DNA from: JBHGXV01 sp041920505
GTDB lineage: Bacteria > Bacillota > Bacilli > Brevibacillales > Brevibacillaceae
Direction: 5' to 3'
NCBI GenBank assembly: GCA_041920505.1
Contig: JBHGXV010000045.1
Coordinates: 1 to 64,000 of the forward strand
Length of the DNA stretch: 64,000 nt
A program made the position numbers and the translations under genes. How positions within the stretch are numbered: position 1 is the first letter of the stretch; each line of letters starts with the position of its first letter. Shown here piece after piece: positions 25,368 to 34,836 of this stretch. A model generated the notes under the pieces. The model saw only the letters and a list, made by a program, of their open reading frames with translations. It did not search any database and was not told the origin of the DNA.

Positions 25368-25519
25368 GACGGGATTCCTCCATTAGCTCTCGGAGCGATG
25401 ACACCTTTTTCGTCAATCCGTGAATGTTTGTACGGATTCATCATACCACATTTCCACATCGCGGCCGCAAATTCCTGCAAGGCATCGTGATCTGAACGAA
25501 ATCCCGGCGTGCCGGGGCC

Positions 25520-26503
25520 CTAACCCGTCCCCCACCAGGCGACGAGCACGCCCGCGACGACGAACAGGCAGGTGGTGGCGTACAAGAGCCGGATTGCGTC
25601 GCGGATGTGTCCGCATTGCAACGGGATGTCGGAATCTCCCATCCGCGCGCGGCGGGAGGCCACGCCCCGGTAGTAGTTGGTGCCGCCGAGTTGCACATGC
25701 AGGGCCCCGGCAACGGCCGATTCCGTCCAGCCGCTGTTCGGGCTGGGATGCTTGCGTGCGTCCCGCCAACCGATCCGCCATGCGTGCAAGGCGTCGAACC
25801 GCAAGAGCCATGCGGCGGCGACCAATGCGAAAAACGTCAGCCGCGCCGGCAGCCAGTTGCACGCGTCGTCCAGCCGGGCCGACGCCCAGCCGAGGTCGCG
25901 GTATCGCTCGTTCTTGTACCCGATCATCGAGTCCAGCGTGTTGACCGCACGGTACGCGAAGGCCAGTGGCGCCCCGCCCAGCAAGGCGAAAAAGACGGGC
26001 GCGGTGACGGCGTCGACAATGTTTTCCGCCACCGTTTCCACCGCGCCCCGGGTGATCTCCGCTTCGTCCAGCCGCTCGGTGTCGCGGCCGACGACGAACG
26101 ACAGGCGGCGGCGCGCCTCCGTCAGGTCGCGTCGGATGAGCGCCCGGTAAATCTCCCGTCCGGCCTCGGCCAGTCCTTTGGTGGCGATCGTCGTGGCGAT
26201 CAAGGCCACTTCTGTGATGGACGCGGCCAGCGGATGCGCCTGTGCGAACAGATGCAGCACAATCGCCGGAACGGCAAACGAGACGCCGACAACAATCACG
26301 GGAAAGGCGAGACCCAGGAGCCGTCCGGCGAGCACAGGTGCGATCCCCCGGCGAACCAACCATTGGTAAAGGGGACGCACCAGCCGCTCCACCCAGACGA
26401 TCAGCTTGCCCATGCCCACGACCGGATGGGGCAACCAGCGCGGATCGCCGACGACAAGGTCCAGCAGGTAGGCCATGGCCGCTTTCCAGGCGATGAGACT
26501 CAT
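25520..26503 (-). CDS. cbiB: Adenosylcobinamide-phosphate synthase
   Basis: 327 residues. Membrane enzyme that attaches (R)-1-amino-2-propanol phosphate to adenosylcobyric acid. Signatures: DLVVGDPRWLPHPVVGMGKLI at the N-terminus, then RGAVETVAENIVDAVTAPVFFALLGGAPLAFAYRAVNTLDSMIG and NWLPARLT. Several membrane spans are visible. It is the last gene of the cobalamin operon, overlapping cbiZ by 4 nt (ATGA) and preceded by GGGGAG. 25371-25519 holds nothing notable. Confidence 0.95.
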   Translation of the reverse strand: MSLIAWKAAMAYLLDLVVGDPRWLPHPVVGMGKLIVWVERLVRPLYQWLVRRGIAPVLAGRLLGLAFPVIVVGVSFAVPAIVLHLFAQAHPLAASITEVALIATTIATKGLAEAGREIYRALIRRDLTEARRRLSFVVGRDTERLDEAEITRGAVETVAENIVDAVTAPVFFALLGGAPLAFAYRAVNTLDSMIGYKNERYRDLGWASARLDDACNWLPARLTFFALVAAAWLLRFDALHAWRIGWRDARKHPSPNSGWTESAVAGALHVQLGGTNYYRGVASRRARMGDSDIPLQCGHIRDAIRLLYATTCLFVVAGVLVAWWGTG

Positions 26504-27195
26504 TTGTCTCCCCCTTTCGGCCGTTTGCGGACGCGCTCCCGTTCGACAGCGAGCCGCGTCGCCTCGTACACTCCTCGCGCCAAGGCGTCCCCAAGCTGTG
26601 TCGCGCTGCCGGCGTAGCGGTGCACATGCGGGTAATCCGGCACGTTCGTGCAGGCGATCACCACCGCGTCTGTCGTCGTCCCGGTGGCGATCAGGCCCTG
26701 TTCATCGGTCACGCCCATATCCGATAGCGCCGCCGCCTTTGCCTCCGTCGCGGTGAGGACCGCGTTCACCAGCGCGGCCTCGGCCATTTTGGTATCGATG
26801 ACCACAATCGTGTTGATCGTCCCCGGGGTGTACGCCGGATACGTGCGCAGGGCGCGGCCCGCCCGCACCGCGTTTCCCACACCGGCGGTGACGATGGCCC
26901 ACAGCCGAAAGCATGGGCCCGACGCTTCCACGACGCCCGCCTCGCCCACCTGTGCGGCCGTGAGCAGGCCGACGGTCCGCTCCGGGTTCAATCCGTACGC
27001 TCGGATTGAACGCAACAGGTCGGCCTCCGGTTCTGAGGATGAGTAGGCCGCGTCCACCCGTTGGTTGAGGATGGCGGTCGCCTCGCAAACACCGCCGCGC
27101 CACAGCGCGCTGGAGACAACGCGCAGGCCGGGCGGATAGCGGACGATCAGCCGGGTTTCGGCTATGTCGATCTCGATGGGGTCATTCGCTGTCAT
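26500..27195 (-). CDS. cbiZ: Adenosylcobinamide amidohydrolase
   Basis: 231 residues from ATG at 27193-27195, behind GGGAGGTGGC. CbiZ cuts the aminopropanol side chain from adenosylcobinamide or pseudocobalamin, returning adenosylcobyric acid. The family core is seen in VVSSALWRGGV, VGLLTAAQVGEAGVV, AIVTAGVGNAVRAG, GTINTIVVIDTKMAEAALVNAVLTATEAKAAAL and GTTTDAVVIACT. Finding a salvage/remodelling gene inside a de novo operon suggests the organism also converts foreign corrinoids. It overlaps cobC by 14 nt and cbiB by 4. Confidence 0.9.
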   Translation of the reverse strand: MTANDPIEIDIAETRLIVRYPPGLRVVSSALWRGGVCEATAILNQRVDAAYSSSEPEADLLRSIRAYGLNPERTVGLLTAAQVGEAGVVEASGPCFRLWAIVTAGVGNAVRAGRALRTYPAYTPGTINTIVVIDTKMAEAALVNAVLTATEAKAAALSDMGVTDEQGLIATGTTTDAVVIACTNVPDYPHVHRYAGSATQLGDALARGVYEATRLAVERERVRKRPKGGDK

Positions 27196-27787
27196 ACCGC
27201 CACCTCCCTTGCTGACTGTCGTAACGGGCTCGCAGAATTCCGGCGTACGGCAGGTGAAACCGGAACAGTCCCCCCGGGTCGTTTTCCAGCCAGACGGCCT
27301 GAAACAGGCGGATCGGCCCGGCGTGGCTGACGGCGGCGACGGTTTCACCCTCGGCGTGGCGCTCGCATAGGTGTCGCAAGAACCGGGCGAGCCGTTCTTT
27401 CAGATCGCTGACCGTCTCTCCGCCCGGGGGCGAAACGCGCCACGGATTGTCGTAGAAACGAAACAAGGCCGCCTCGTCGCAGGCGGCGATTTCCTCATAG
27501 GATCGTCCTTCCCATGCGCCAAAAGCAAGCTCGCGCAACTCGGCCGCAGGGACAGGCATAAGTCCGGGTTGGCCAGGATGGACGGAAGCAATCGCCATCG
27601 CCGTCTCGCGGGCCCGGATGAGATCGCTGGTGTACAAGGCAAGAAGCGGTTCGCATTTTAGCCGCTCCGCCAGTTGCCGGGCCTGCTTCCGCCCGAGGTC
27701 TGACAGGGCGGGATCGATCTGGCCGACATAGCGGTTTTGCATCTGTTTTGGTGTCGCCGCGTGGCGAATCCACAAAAGTGTTACCAT
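27182..27787 (-). CDS. cobC: Histidine-phosphatase family protein, probable alpha-ribazole phosphatase
   Basis: 201 residues. The phosphatase motif RHAATPKQMQNRYVGQIDPALS supplies the phosphorylated histidine (residue 8). A second conserved Arg is in SDLIRARETA, the acid/base Glu in LRELAFGAWEGRSYEEI, and the second histidine in VSHAGPIR. CobC dephosphorylates alpha-ribazole 5'-phosphate or adenosylcobalamin 5'-phosphate. The assignment rests on position between cobS and cbiZ, since the family itself is broad. Confidence 0.85.
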   Translation of the reverse strand: MVTLLWIRHAATPKQMQNRYVGQIDPALSDLGRKQARQLAERLKCEPLLALYTSDLIRARETAMAIASVHPGQPGLMPVPAAELRELAFGAWEGRSYEEIAACDEAALFRFYDNPWRVSPPGGETVSDLKERLARFLRHLCERHAEGETVAAVSHAGPIRLFQAVWLENDPGGLFRFHLPYAGILRARYDSQQGRWRYDSE

Positions 27788-28554
27788 CCAACGCTCCCTC
27801 CCCGATGCAGGTAAGCGACAGCGGCAAGCAAGAGGACGGTTTCGGTCACTTCAAGCAGTGCGCCGTACGTGTCGCCGGTAAGTCCGCCCAATCGGCGGCA
27901 GATGCTATAGTTACCCCGCCAGACGGTGAACAGGAACACGCCGGTGAGAAGGACAGCGAGCACCGGACCTGCCAGGGCGAGCGTAAGTGCGGCACAGGCG
28001 GTCAGCGCCACCGTCCGTCGTGCCGGAGTGAGCCCCTGTTTCAGCCCCTCGGCGATCCCTTTCCCGTCCCGCGTCAGGTACGGCCACCAGGCGATCGACA
28101 AAAGCAAGGCGGCCCGGCCGAGCACCGGGGGCAATACAGACAGCGCAAGCAGCGTCTGTGTGTCGGCTGACGCGAGCAGATTGCCGACGGCCGCCCCTTT
28201 TACCGCAAGCACCAGAACGGCGGCCAGCACTCCCATCGCGCCCACACGGCTGTCCTTCATGATCTCCAGCATGCGTTCGCGCGAGCGCGACGAACCCAGT
28301 CCGTCCGCCGTGTCCATCAATCCGTCGAGATGCAACCCGCCGGTCAGCCATACCCAGAGGGCCACCAGGAGCACGGCCGAGAGCGCGGGCCCATAAAACA
28401 GCCGCAGGACAGATGCGGCGACGAACAGCAACAATCCGATCACCGCGCCCACCAGCGGGTAGTAGGCGACGCTGCGGTTCCACGCCTGCGGGTCCGGTTT
28501 GATTCGCACCGGCAGGCGGGTCAAAAACGTGAGCGCGTGCAAGAACGCCTTCAT
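27781..28554 (-). CDS. cobS: Adenosylcobinamide-GDP ribazoletransferase (cobalamin synthase)
   Basis: 257 residues, polytopic membrane protein joining alpha-ribazole (or its phosphate) to adenosylcobinamide-GDP. The signature near the N-terminus is LTFLTRLPV, followed by the metal/phosphate motif GGLHLDGLMDTADGL with its Asp residues and DSRVGAMGV. Six or so hydrophobic segments follow. It overlaps cobC by 7 nt and cbiP by 4 nt. Confidence 0.95.
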   Translation of the reverse strand: MKAFLHALTFLTRLPVRIKPDPQAWNRSVAYYPLVGAVIGLLLFVAASVLRLFYGPALSAVLLVALWVWLTGGLHLDGLMDTADGLGSSRSRERMLEIMKDSRVGAMGVLAAVLVLAVKGAAVGNLLASADTQTLLALSVLPPVLGRAALLLSIAWWPYLTRDGKGIAEGLKQGLTPARRTVALTACAALTLALAGPVLAVLLTGVFLFTVWRGNYSICRRLGGLTGDTYGALLEVTETVLLLAAVAYLHRGGSVGW

Positions 28555-30074
28555 CGGCCGCTCACTCCTCCCGACAGGTTCAGCATCCGGTAAATCGCCG
28601 CCAGATCGAGATGCTGGCGGACGTGGGCGGCCAGCCGATCATACGCGGTCTCTCTGCGGATCGAATCGGAAACCACTTCGTCGCCAAGCGGCGTCAATCC
28701 TTTTCGCCGACGAATCCGGTTGCACAAGGCACGGGTAAACAGCCGGTTGTGAAACAATCCGTGCAAATAGGTGCCGATCACCCGCCCGTCCCGGCTGACC
28801 GCGCCGTCCTCCCTCCCGTCCTTAAGCAAAAGGAACGGAACGGCCCCGTCCCGGCAGAGCCGGGTGCGGCCCAGATGAATCTCGTATCCAGTCAACGGTT
28901 CGGCCACGTCCGGCCAATCGAGGAGTTGGCCGGATATGTGGCGCGTCTGTTTTCCCGGCAAAAACACTGTTTCCACTGGCAACAGGCCAAGCCCGTGCGC
29001 CTCGCCGCCCGTATCCTCAATGCCGTCCGGATCGAGCAACCGTTCACCCAGCATCTGAAAGCCGCCGCAAATGCCGACGATCTGCGTGCCGCCCCGGCGC
29101 AGGTCGCGGATCAGCGGTTCAAAACCGGCACGACGCAGCCAGTTCAGGTCGTCCATCGTGTTTTTGGTGCCGGGCAGGATCAACAGGTCTGGCGTCCCCA
29201 GTTCCGCCGGGGATTGCACGTAGCGGATGCCGACGCCGGGCTCGTCAAACAGCGGATCGACATCGGTAAAATTGGAAATGCGCGGCAGCCGGATGACAGC
29301 CGCGTCAATCGGAAACTCGCCTGTTTTCGGCCGTTTCAGCCGCAAAGCAGACAGCGCGAGCGAATCTTCGGCTTCGATTTCAACTTCCAGGTAGGGCAGC
29401 ACGCCCAGCACAGGAATCCCTGTCCGCTCCTCAAGCCAGCGGATGCCGTCGTCCAGCAGGTCGCGCCGACCGCGAAACTTGTTGATCACGATCCCTTCGA
29501 CCCGTCGCCGCTCATCCGGCGTAAGCAACTCCAGCGTACCGACGATGGAAGAGAAGACGCCGCCCCGCTCAATGTCGGCCACCAGAATCACGGCCGCGTC
29601 GGCCAGATCGGCCATGCGCATGTTGGCAATGTCACGGTCGCGCAGATTGATCTCCGCCGGACTGCCCGCGCCCTCGATGACGATGATGTCGTAGGCCTGT
29701 TGCAAGCGTCTGAGCGAAGCGGTCACGATCGGCATGGCCTGTTCGACGTAGCGCTCCCGGTAGTCTTTGGCGTCCAGGTCTGCGTAGTGTTTGCCATGGA
29801 CGATCACCTCTGCCACCATGTCCTGTTTGGGTTTGAGCAAGATCGGATTCATGTCGGTGGTGGGCGAAACGCGCGCCGCTTCAGCTTGCACGCCCTGGGC
29901 CCGGCCAATCTCGCCTCCGTCGGCGGTAACGTAGGAATTCAGCGCCATGTTTTGCGATTTGAACGGAGCGACCCGCCAGCCGTCGTCGGCAAACAACCGG
30001 CACAAGGCGGTACAGAGCATGCTTTTGCCGACGTCGGAAGCGGTTCCTTGCACCATGATGGCTCGCGCGCTCAA
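28551..30074 (-). CDS. cbiP: Cobyric acid synthase
   Basis: 507 residues from TTG at 30072-30074, with AAGGAGGGG upstream and a 4-nt overlap with cobU. It amidates side chains b, d, e and g of adenosylcobyrinic acid a,c-diamide using glutamine. The dethiobiotin-synthetase-like domain opens with MVQGTASDVGKSMLCTALCR; SQNMALNSYVT and VIEGAGSPAEINLRDRDIANM follow. The class I glutaminase-like domain has LLILPGTKNTMDDL and the nucleophile Cys in VGICGGFQMLG. Full length with all motifs. Confidence 0.95.
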   Translation of the reverse strand: MSARAIMVQGTASDVGKSMLCTALCRLFADDGWRVAPFKSQNMALNSYVTADGGEIGRAQGVQAEAARVSPTTDMNPILLKPKQDMVAEVIVHGKHYADLDAKDYRERYVEQAMPIVTASLRRLQQAYDIIVIEGAGSPAEINLRDRDIANMRMADLADAAVILVADIERGGVFSSIVGTLELLTPDERRRVEGIVINKFRGRRDLLDDGIRWLEERTGIPVLGVLPYLEVEIEAEDSLALSALRLKRPKTGEFPIDAAVIRLPRISNFTDVDPLFDEPGVGIRYVQSPAELGTPDLLILPGTKNTMDDLNWLRRAGFEPLIRDLRRGGTQIVGICGGFQMLGERLLDPDGIEDTGGEAHGLGLLPVETVFLPGKQTRHISGQLLDWPDVAEPLTGYEIHLGRTRLCRDGAVPFLLLKDGREDGAVSRDGRVIGTYLHGLFHNRLFTRALCNRIRRRKGLTPLGDEVVSDSIRRETAYDRLAAHVRQHLDLAAIYRMLNLSGGVSGR

Positions 30075-30637
30075 CGTCCATCCCCTCCTTTCAGGGTAAG
30101 CGGCAGACCGTGGGCGACGAAGACGACCTGATCGGCTGCGGCGGCGACCCGCTGATTGGCCTCGCCGACCGCGTCCTGAAACGCCCGCCCCAACGGTGTG
30201 GCGGCCACGCCGCCCAGCCCCACTTCGTCGCTGACAATCACCCAGGCTGTGCCGTGTGCCTCTTGGTGTGCGAGCATCTGGCGGACAAAAGCCTGGACGC
30301 GCTCCCCAATCACAGTGCGCACGCTCACCGTACCCCATTGCGCTTCCGGATAGGTACACAGCAGGTTGGCGATCCAACCGGAGAGCGTGTCCAGCAAGAC
30401 TGCCTGCGAGAGGGGGAGAGACGCGACGGCCCGCTCCAGCTCCAGGGGCTCTTCCCACGTCTGCCAGCCAGCAGGTCGCTGGTTGCGGTGCCGCTCAATG
30501 CGCGCCGCCATTTCGTCGTCCCACGCCTGGCCGGTCGCCAGATAGACGACCGACTCGCCTCCCCATTGCGCCGCGAGCCGCTCGGCATAGGCACTTTTGC
30601 CCGAGCGCACGCCGCCGGTAATCAAGGCGATCTTCAT
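30071..30637 (-). CDS. cobU: Adenosylcobinamide kinase / adenosylcobinamide-phosphate guanylyltransferase
   Basis: 188 residues from ATG at 30635-30637, GGAAAGG upstream. Bifunctional enzyme of nucleotide-loop assembly. P-loop GGVRSGKSAYAE; guanylylated-histidine region ARIERHRNQRPAGWQTWEEP; VLLDTLSGWIANLL and IVSDEVGLGGVAATPLGRAFQDAVGEANQRVAAAADQV are typical. It overlaps cobD at its start and cbiP at its stop, each by 4 nt. Confidence 0.95.
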   Translation of the reverse strand: MKIALITGGVRSGKSAYAERLAAQWGGESVVYLATGQAWDDEMAARIERHRNQRPAGWQTWEEPLELERAVASLPLSQAVLLDTLSGWIANLLCTYPEAQWGTVSVRTVIGERVQAFVRQMLAHQEAHGTAWVIVSDEVGLGGVAATPLGRAFQDAVGEANQRVAAAADQVVFVAHGLPLTLKGGDGR

Positions 30638-31749
30638 CCTTCCTTTCCCCCTTGTCCGCGAAGCTTCGCCAAGGCATCCGCCAGGCCCGCAAGCAACCGC
30701 CGATTGTCGTCCCGCGTTTTGACGGCGACGCGGACATATCCGTCGCCCAGTCCGGGATACATCGCGCAGTTGCGGATCAGCATGTGCCGCTTGGCGAGTG
30801 CCGCCTGCAGATCGTATCCGGTGACGCCGGATACGTGAAGCAGCAGATAGTTGGCTTTTCCCCTGCATACACGCACTCCCGGCAAAGCGGCCAATTCGCC
30901 CGCGAGCCACTCCCGCTCCCGGGCGACGAACGCCTGGCTGTCCCGAACGAACGCGTCCGCGTCCAGCAGCCACTCCCCGGCGAGTTGCGCCAGCGCGTTT
31001 ACGCTCCAGGCGGATTGCCGGGCGGCCATGCGGGCAATCAACGCCGGCGCGCCGATGGCGTAGCCCAGCCGCAAACCGGGAATGCCGAACATTTTCGTGA
31101 GCGAACGAAACAAGAGCACGGTCGGGTATTGCGACAACCGTGGCAAAAGCGTCAACTCGTCGGCTTCGGGCAAAAAGTCGAGAAACGCTTCGTCGACACC
31201 CAGGATGACGCCCCGCTCCGCGCACAGGCGGGCCACCTCGGCCAGTTCTTCTATGGTCAGGTGGTTTCCGGTCGGGTTGTTGGGATGGCCAACGAACAAA
31301 AAATCCACCTGTTCCACCAGTGCGAAAAGCTCCTTTAGGGTGGGCAGAAACTCCCGTTCAGCCGTTGAAAACAGCGGGACGATCTCACACCCGGCCTGCA
31401 TCGCCGACCTCGTGTATTCGGAAAAACACGGGTGGATCAATCCCACCCGCCGGGGTCTGAGCGCCGCCAGCGCCAGGCTGATACACTCCGCTCCGCCATT
31501 GCCGATCAGGATATGGTCAACGCTTGTCCCGAGCCGCTCCCCCAGCTTGACGCGCAGTTTGCGGCACGCCGGATCGGGATAGCGCACAATCTCGCCGACG
31601 GACGCGGCAAGCATCGCCAACAGACCGGGCGGCGGGGCGAGCGGGTTGATATTGGCGCTAAAGTCCAACAGGGCGGCCGGATCGCCGCCGAATGATTCTG
31701 CAGCGGTCCAGATGTCACCGCCGTGTCCGTGTCGTTCGATCCATTTCAT
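30634..31749 (-). CDS. cobD: L-threonine-O-3-phosphate decarboxylase
   Basis: 371 residues, fold-type I PLP enzyme making (R)-1-amino-2-propanol O-2-phosphate for CbiB. HGGDIWTAAE and LLDFSANINPLAPP at the N-terminus are typical of CobD. PLP contacts are GNGGAECISLALAAL, FVGHPNNPTG and DEAFLDFLP, and the Schiff-base lysine is in RSLTKMFGIPGLRLGYA. Family members resemble histidinol-phosphate aminotransferases; operon context decides for CobD. Start ATG 31749 touches the cobA stop. Confidence 0.93.
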   Translation of the reverse strand: MKWIERHGHGGDIWTAAESFGGDPAALLDFSANINPLAPPPGLLAMLAASVGEIVRYPDPACRKLRVKLGERLGTSVDHILIGNGGAECISLALAALRPRRVGLIHPCFSEYTRSAMQAGCEIVPLFSTAEREFLPTLKELFALVEQVDFLFVGHPNNPTGNHLTIEELAEVARLCAERGVILGVDEAFLDFLPEADELTLLPRLSQYPTVLLFRSLTKMFGIPGLRLGYAIGAPALIARMAARQSAWSVNALAQLAGEWLLDADAFVRDSQAFVAREREWLAGELAALPGVRVCRGKANYLLLHVSGVTGYDLQAALAKRHMLIRNCAMYPGLGDGYVRVAVKTRDDNRRLLAGLADALAKLRGQGGKEG

Positions 31750-32306
31750 CAGAACTCCAGTCCTTTGACGGCAGGAATGCCTTGTTCGTAATAATGTTTG
31801 GTCGCCTCGATCGTCGAGACGAGGTCGGCCAGCTCGATCAGTTCCGGGCGAGCGTTGCGCCCGGTGACGACGAGGTGCATGTGGCGCGGACGGTTGCGGA
31901 TCGCCTCCGTCACCTCAGTGAGCGGCAGCACGTCGTCGACAGGAAAAGCGGTGATCGCCAGCGCGTTGTTCAACTCGTCCAGCACCAACACATCAAGCGA
32001 CGGGTCGGCCAACGCCTCTTTGGCTGCCAGCCATCCGGCGCGCAACGCCTCCCGGTGCTCCTCAGGCGTCTTCGTCCACGTGAAGCCGATGCCCAACTGC
32101 CGCATCTTCACGCCCAGTCTGGCAAAGGCGAGCGCCTCCCCGTAGGTGCGCCCCGGTGATGTAATAAACTGCAAGATCTTTACCTTCATCCCCCGGCCGA
32201 CGGCGCGCAGCGCCAGGCCGAGCGCGGCCGTCGTCTTGCCCTTGCCGTCGCCGGTGTAGAGCAGAAACAGTCCGCGCTGCTCGCGTTGTTCGTCCGCTGT
32301 GCTCAT
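31749..32306 (-). CDS. cobA: Cob(I)yrinic acid a,c-diamide adenosyltransferase (CobA/BtuR type)
   Basis: 185 residues. Transfers the 5'-deoxyadenosyl group of ATP to Co(I) corrinoids. The P-loop is TGDGKGKTTAALGLALRAVGRG at residues 19-40; VKILQFI, LVLDELNNAL and the catalytic TGRNARPELIELADLVSTI region follow. Unrelated in sequence to PduO-type transferases. It overlaps cbiA by 4 nt. Confidence 0.95.
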   Translation of the reverse strand: MSTADEQREQRGLFLLYTGDGKGKTTAALGLALRAVGRGMKVKILQFITSPGRTYGEALAFARLGVKMRQLGIGFTWTKTPEEHREALRAGWLAAKEALADPSLDVLVLDELNNALAITAFPVDDVLPLTEVTEAIRNRPRHMHLVVTGRNARPELIELADLVSTIEATKHYYEQGIPAVKGLEF

Positions 32307-33715
32307 CGCCGTTCCCCCCTTTGTTGCCGGTACTTTCGGCAGGCGTTGAGCCAGCGGGGCACCATGTCGGGACGGGAGGCGAAGTGCAGATGCGTGTAGC
32401 CCGCAAGCAGGTTGTCCCTGGCGTACCCTTCCGGCTTGGTGCCGCGCAGCCCGGTAAGTTCATAGGCGCACGCCTCGGCGGCCGGTTCTTCCACAAGCAC
32501 CGAGTAGTGAAACTCGTGGCCGCGGGCTGTTGCGCCCTTGGGCATAAGCAGCGTGTCGGTCAGCGCCACGGCCTCGCGGTACCCCAGCGCCGCCAGCCGG
32601 TCCTGCATGCGCACTTCGCGCGGAATCACCCCCGCCATTTCGTGACGGACACCGGCGCGATCAGTGATCGCTTCGCACAAAAACATGTAGCCGCCGCATT
32701 CGGCAAACGTGGGCAACCCAGCTTCGATCCGCCGTTTCAGTTCGGCCCGAAGCGCGGCGTTCGCGGCGAGGAGAGGCGCGAACTCTTCGGGAAAGCCGCC
32801 GCCGATGTACAGCCCGTCCGCATCCGCTGGCGGCAACTCGCCCGCGAGCGGACTAAACGCCACCAGACGCGCTCCATAATGAGCGAGCAATTCCAGGTTT
32901 TCCGGATAGTAAAAGTGAAACGCCGCATCGCGGGCGACGGCGATCGTCACCGGCGGTTCATCGGCGGGAATGTCCGCCGGAGCAAACAGCGCCGGTGCGG
33001 GCGGTGTGAGCGGCGCCGCCTGTGACGCCAGCCCGATCACCTGTTCCAGGTCGATCCCGGCTTCGACGCGTTCGGCCAGACGCTCGAACCACGGCGCCAA
33101 CTCGCCCCGCTCCAGTGCGGGGATCAGGCCGAGATGGCGTTCCGGCACGCGCAGGCTCTCCTCGTGCTGCACGTAGCCGATGACCGGCACATCGCACATC
33201 TGTTCGACCGCCGCCTTGACCATCTGAAAGTGGCTGACGCTGCCGACACGGTTGGCGATCACTCCGGCGATGCGCACCGCCGGATCGAGCAGTTGAAATC
33301 CTTTGACAATCGCCGCCGCGCTGCGCGCCATCGCTTTGACGTCGACGACGAGCAGCACCGGCGCTTCCAATAGAACGCTGATCTCGGCCGTGCTGCCCTG
33401 GTTGGACAGCGGGTCTTTGCCGTCGTAAAAGCCCATCACGCCTTCAATGACGCTGATGTCGGCCCCCTCGCTGCCCCGCCAGAACACCTCGCGCATCGCC
33501 TCCGGTTTCATCATCCATGTGTCCAAGTTGCGCGAGACGCGGCCGGTGACGGCGGTGTGATACGACGGGTCGATGTAATCGGGTCCCACTTTGAACCCTT
33601 GCACGGTGCAACCGCGCCGCCTGAGGGCAGCCATCAGCCCGACGGCCAGCGTCGTCTTGCCCGCCCCGCTGCTGGTTCCGGCGAGGACAAGGCGCGGACG
33701 GTTGGCATTCGTCAT
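32303..33715 (-). CDS. cbiA: Cobyrinate a,c-diamide synthase
   Basis: 470 residues. Glutamine-dependent amidation of the a and c acetate side chains. N-terminal ATP-binding domain: LAGTSSGAGKTTLAVGLMAALRRRG, then FKVGPDYIDPSYH and EGVMGFYDGKD. C-terminal glutaminase domain: GLYIGGGFPEEFA and the nucleophile Cys in FAECGGYMFL. Overlaps neighbours cobA and cbiG by 4 nt each. Confidence 0.95.
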   Translation of the reverse strand: MTNANRPRLVLAGTSSGAGKTTLAVGLMAALRRRGCTVQGFKVGPDYIDPSYHTAVTGRVSRNLDTWMMKPEAMREVFWRGSEGADISVIEGVMGFYDGKDPLSNQGSTAEISVLLEAPVLLVVDVKAMARSAAAIVKGFQLLDPAVRIAGVIANRVGSVSHFQMVKAAVEQMCDVPVIGYVQHEESLRVPERHLGLIPALERGELAPWFERLAERVEAGIDLEQVIGLASQAAPLTPPAPALFAPADIPADEPPVTIAVARDAAFHFYYPENLELLAHYGARLVAFSPLAGELPPADADGLYIGGGFPEEFAPLLAANAALRAELKRRIEAGLPTFAECGGYMFLCEAITDRAGVRHEMAGVIPREVRMQDRLAALGYREAVALTDTLLMPKGATARGHEFHYSVLVEEPAAEACAYELTGLRGTKPEGYARDNLLAGYTHLHFASRPDMVPRWLNACRKYRQQRGERR

Positions 33716-34836
33716 CGGCTTCCCTCCTCCTTTGTCTCGCGAAGCGCGATTGAGATGGTCACATTGCCGCTCTTTTTCTTGGCGAGCAACAGTCGGCCGC
33801 CCCCGGCGGAACGAAGGGCCGCCGGTTCGCTTACCCCGTACGCCCCGGTGTAGCGAAACACCGTCTCCGAGCGCTCGCTCATCGGCATCTCGTTCAACTC
33901 GGCAGCCGTGTACGCATCCAGCGGCCAGCGGTACTTCTCGCAGACGGCTATGAGGCCTGTCTCATCCCGCTTGAGATCGATCGTCGCCAGGTTGCGCACG
34001 CTTTTGACGGACAGCCGTTGTTCGGCCAGTGTCTTACGTATCACCTGCTCGATTTCCTCGGCCGAGGTGCCCCGGTTGCAGCCGATGCCGACGACCAGTG
34101 ACTTGGGCCGGTAGACGACGCCATTGGCGAGGAAACGAGCTTCCTCCTCAGGCGAAAACAGGCGGTGGGAGATCACCAGCGCGGCATCGAACGCCTCGTC
34201 CCACGCCTCGGCGAGCGAGGAATACGTGCGAATCCACGGCGGCAAAGGCTTGTCGGGATACGGCCACCAGCCGCGCTCACCCGACTCCTGGATCACCGCG
34301 ATGCGCTCTTCGTTGATCACGCTGGCGCTCACCGGCGTGACGTTCTCAAAATTGTCCAGCTCCCAGCCGAACGAACGGCCCAACAGATCGACGGCAATCG
34401 TCTGCTGCACGTCGGAGGCAGTGGTGATCACGGGCCGGGCCGACAGGAGGCGGGCCACTTCGCGGGTCAGTTCATTGGCGCCGCCCAGATGTCCGGACAA
34501 CACGCTGATCACGTGTTCGCCGCGCTCGTCCACCACCACCACGCCGGGGTCGGTCTTTTTGTCTTGCAAGAGCGGCGCCAGCAGACGGACGACCGCGCCG
34601 AGCGAAATAAACAAGATCAGCCCGTCGTAGGCAAAAAACAGCCGGGACAGGAGCGGACGCGGGGAACCGGCAAACAATTCGATGCCAAGTTCCTGTTCGT
34701 CGCCCCGAGCGAATTTGTCCATGTAGAACAGGTCGGCTCCGGGCAGGAGGGTGTGCAGCTTGCGGGCGGCCTTTACCCCGTGCTTGGTGATGGCGACGAT
34801 CGCATACGGACGCCGGGAGCGGATCGTTTCCTCCAT
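33712..34836 (-). CDS. cbiG: Cobalt-precorrin-5A hydrolase
   Basis: 374 residues. Opens the delta-lactone of cobalt-precorrin-5A and releases acetaldehyde, an anaerobic-pathway step. The N-terminal domain contains DGLILFISLGAVVRLLAPLLQDKKTDPGVVVVDERGEHVISVLSGHLGGANELT. I note this region by its key parts only: GAVVR, DPGVV and SGHLGGAN. The C-terminal CobE/GbiG domain includes VGIGCNRGTSAEEIE and EMPMSERSETVFRYTG. The start overlaps the cbiF stop by one base. Confidence 0.93.
   Translation of the reverse strand: MEETIRSRRPYAIVAITKHGVKAARKLHTLLPGADLFYMDKFARGDEQELGIELFAGSPRPLLSRLFFAYDGLILFISLGAVVRLLAPLLQDKKTDPGVVVVDERGEHVISVLSGHLGGANELTREVARLLSARPVITTASDVQQTIAVDLLGRSFGWELDNFENVTPVSASVINEERIAVIQESGERGWWPYPDKPLPPWIRTYSSLAEAWDEAFDAALVISHRLFSPEEEARFLANGVVYRPKSLVVGIGCNRGTSAEEIEQVIRKTLAEQRLSVKSVRNLATIDLKRDETGLIAVCEKYRWPLDAYTAAELNEMPMSERSETVFRYTGAYGVSEPAALRSAGGGRLLLAKKKSGNVTISIALRETKEEGSR

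Noticed and set aside
28611..30131. Long plus-strand open frame opposite cbiP
   Set aside because: Antisense to an intact cbiP with all motifs; no recognisable protein features.
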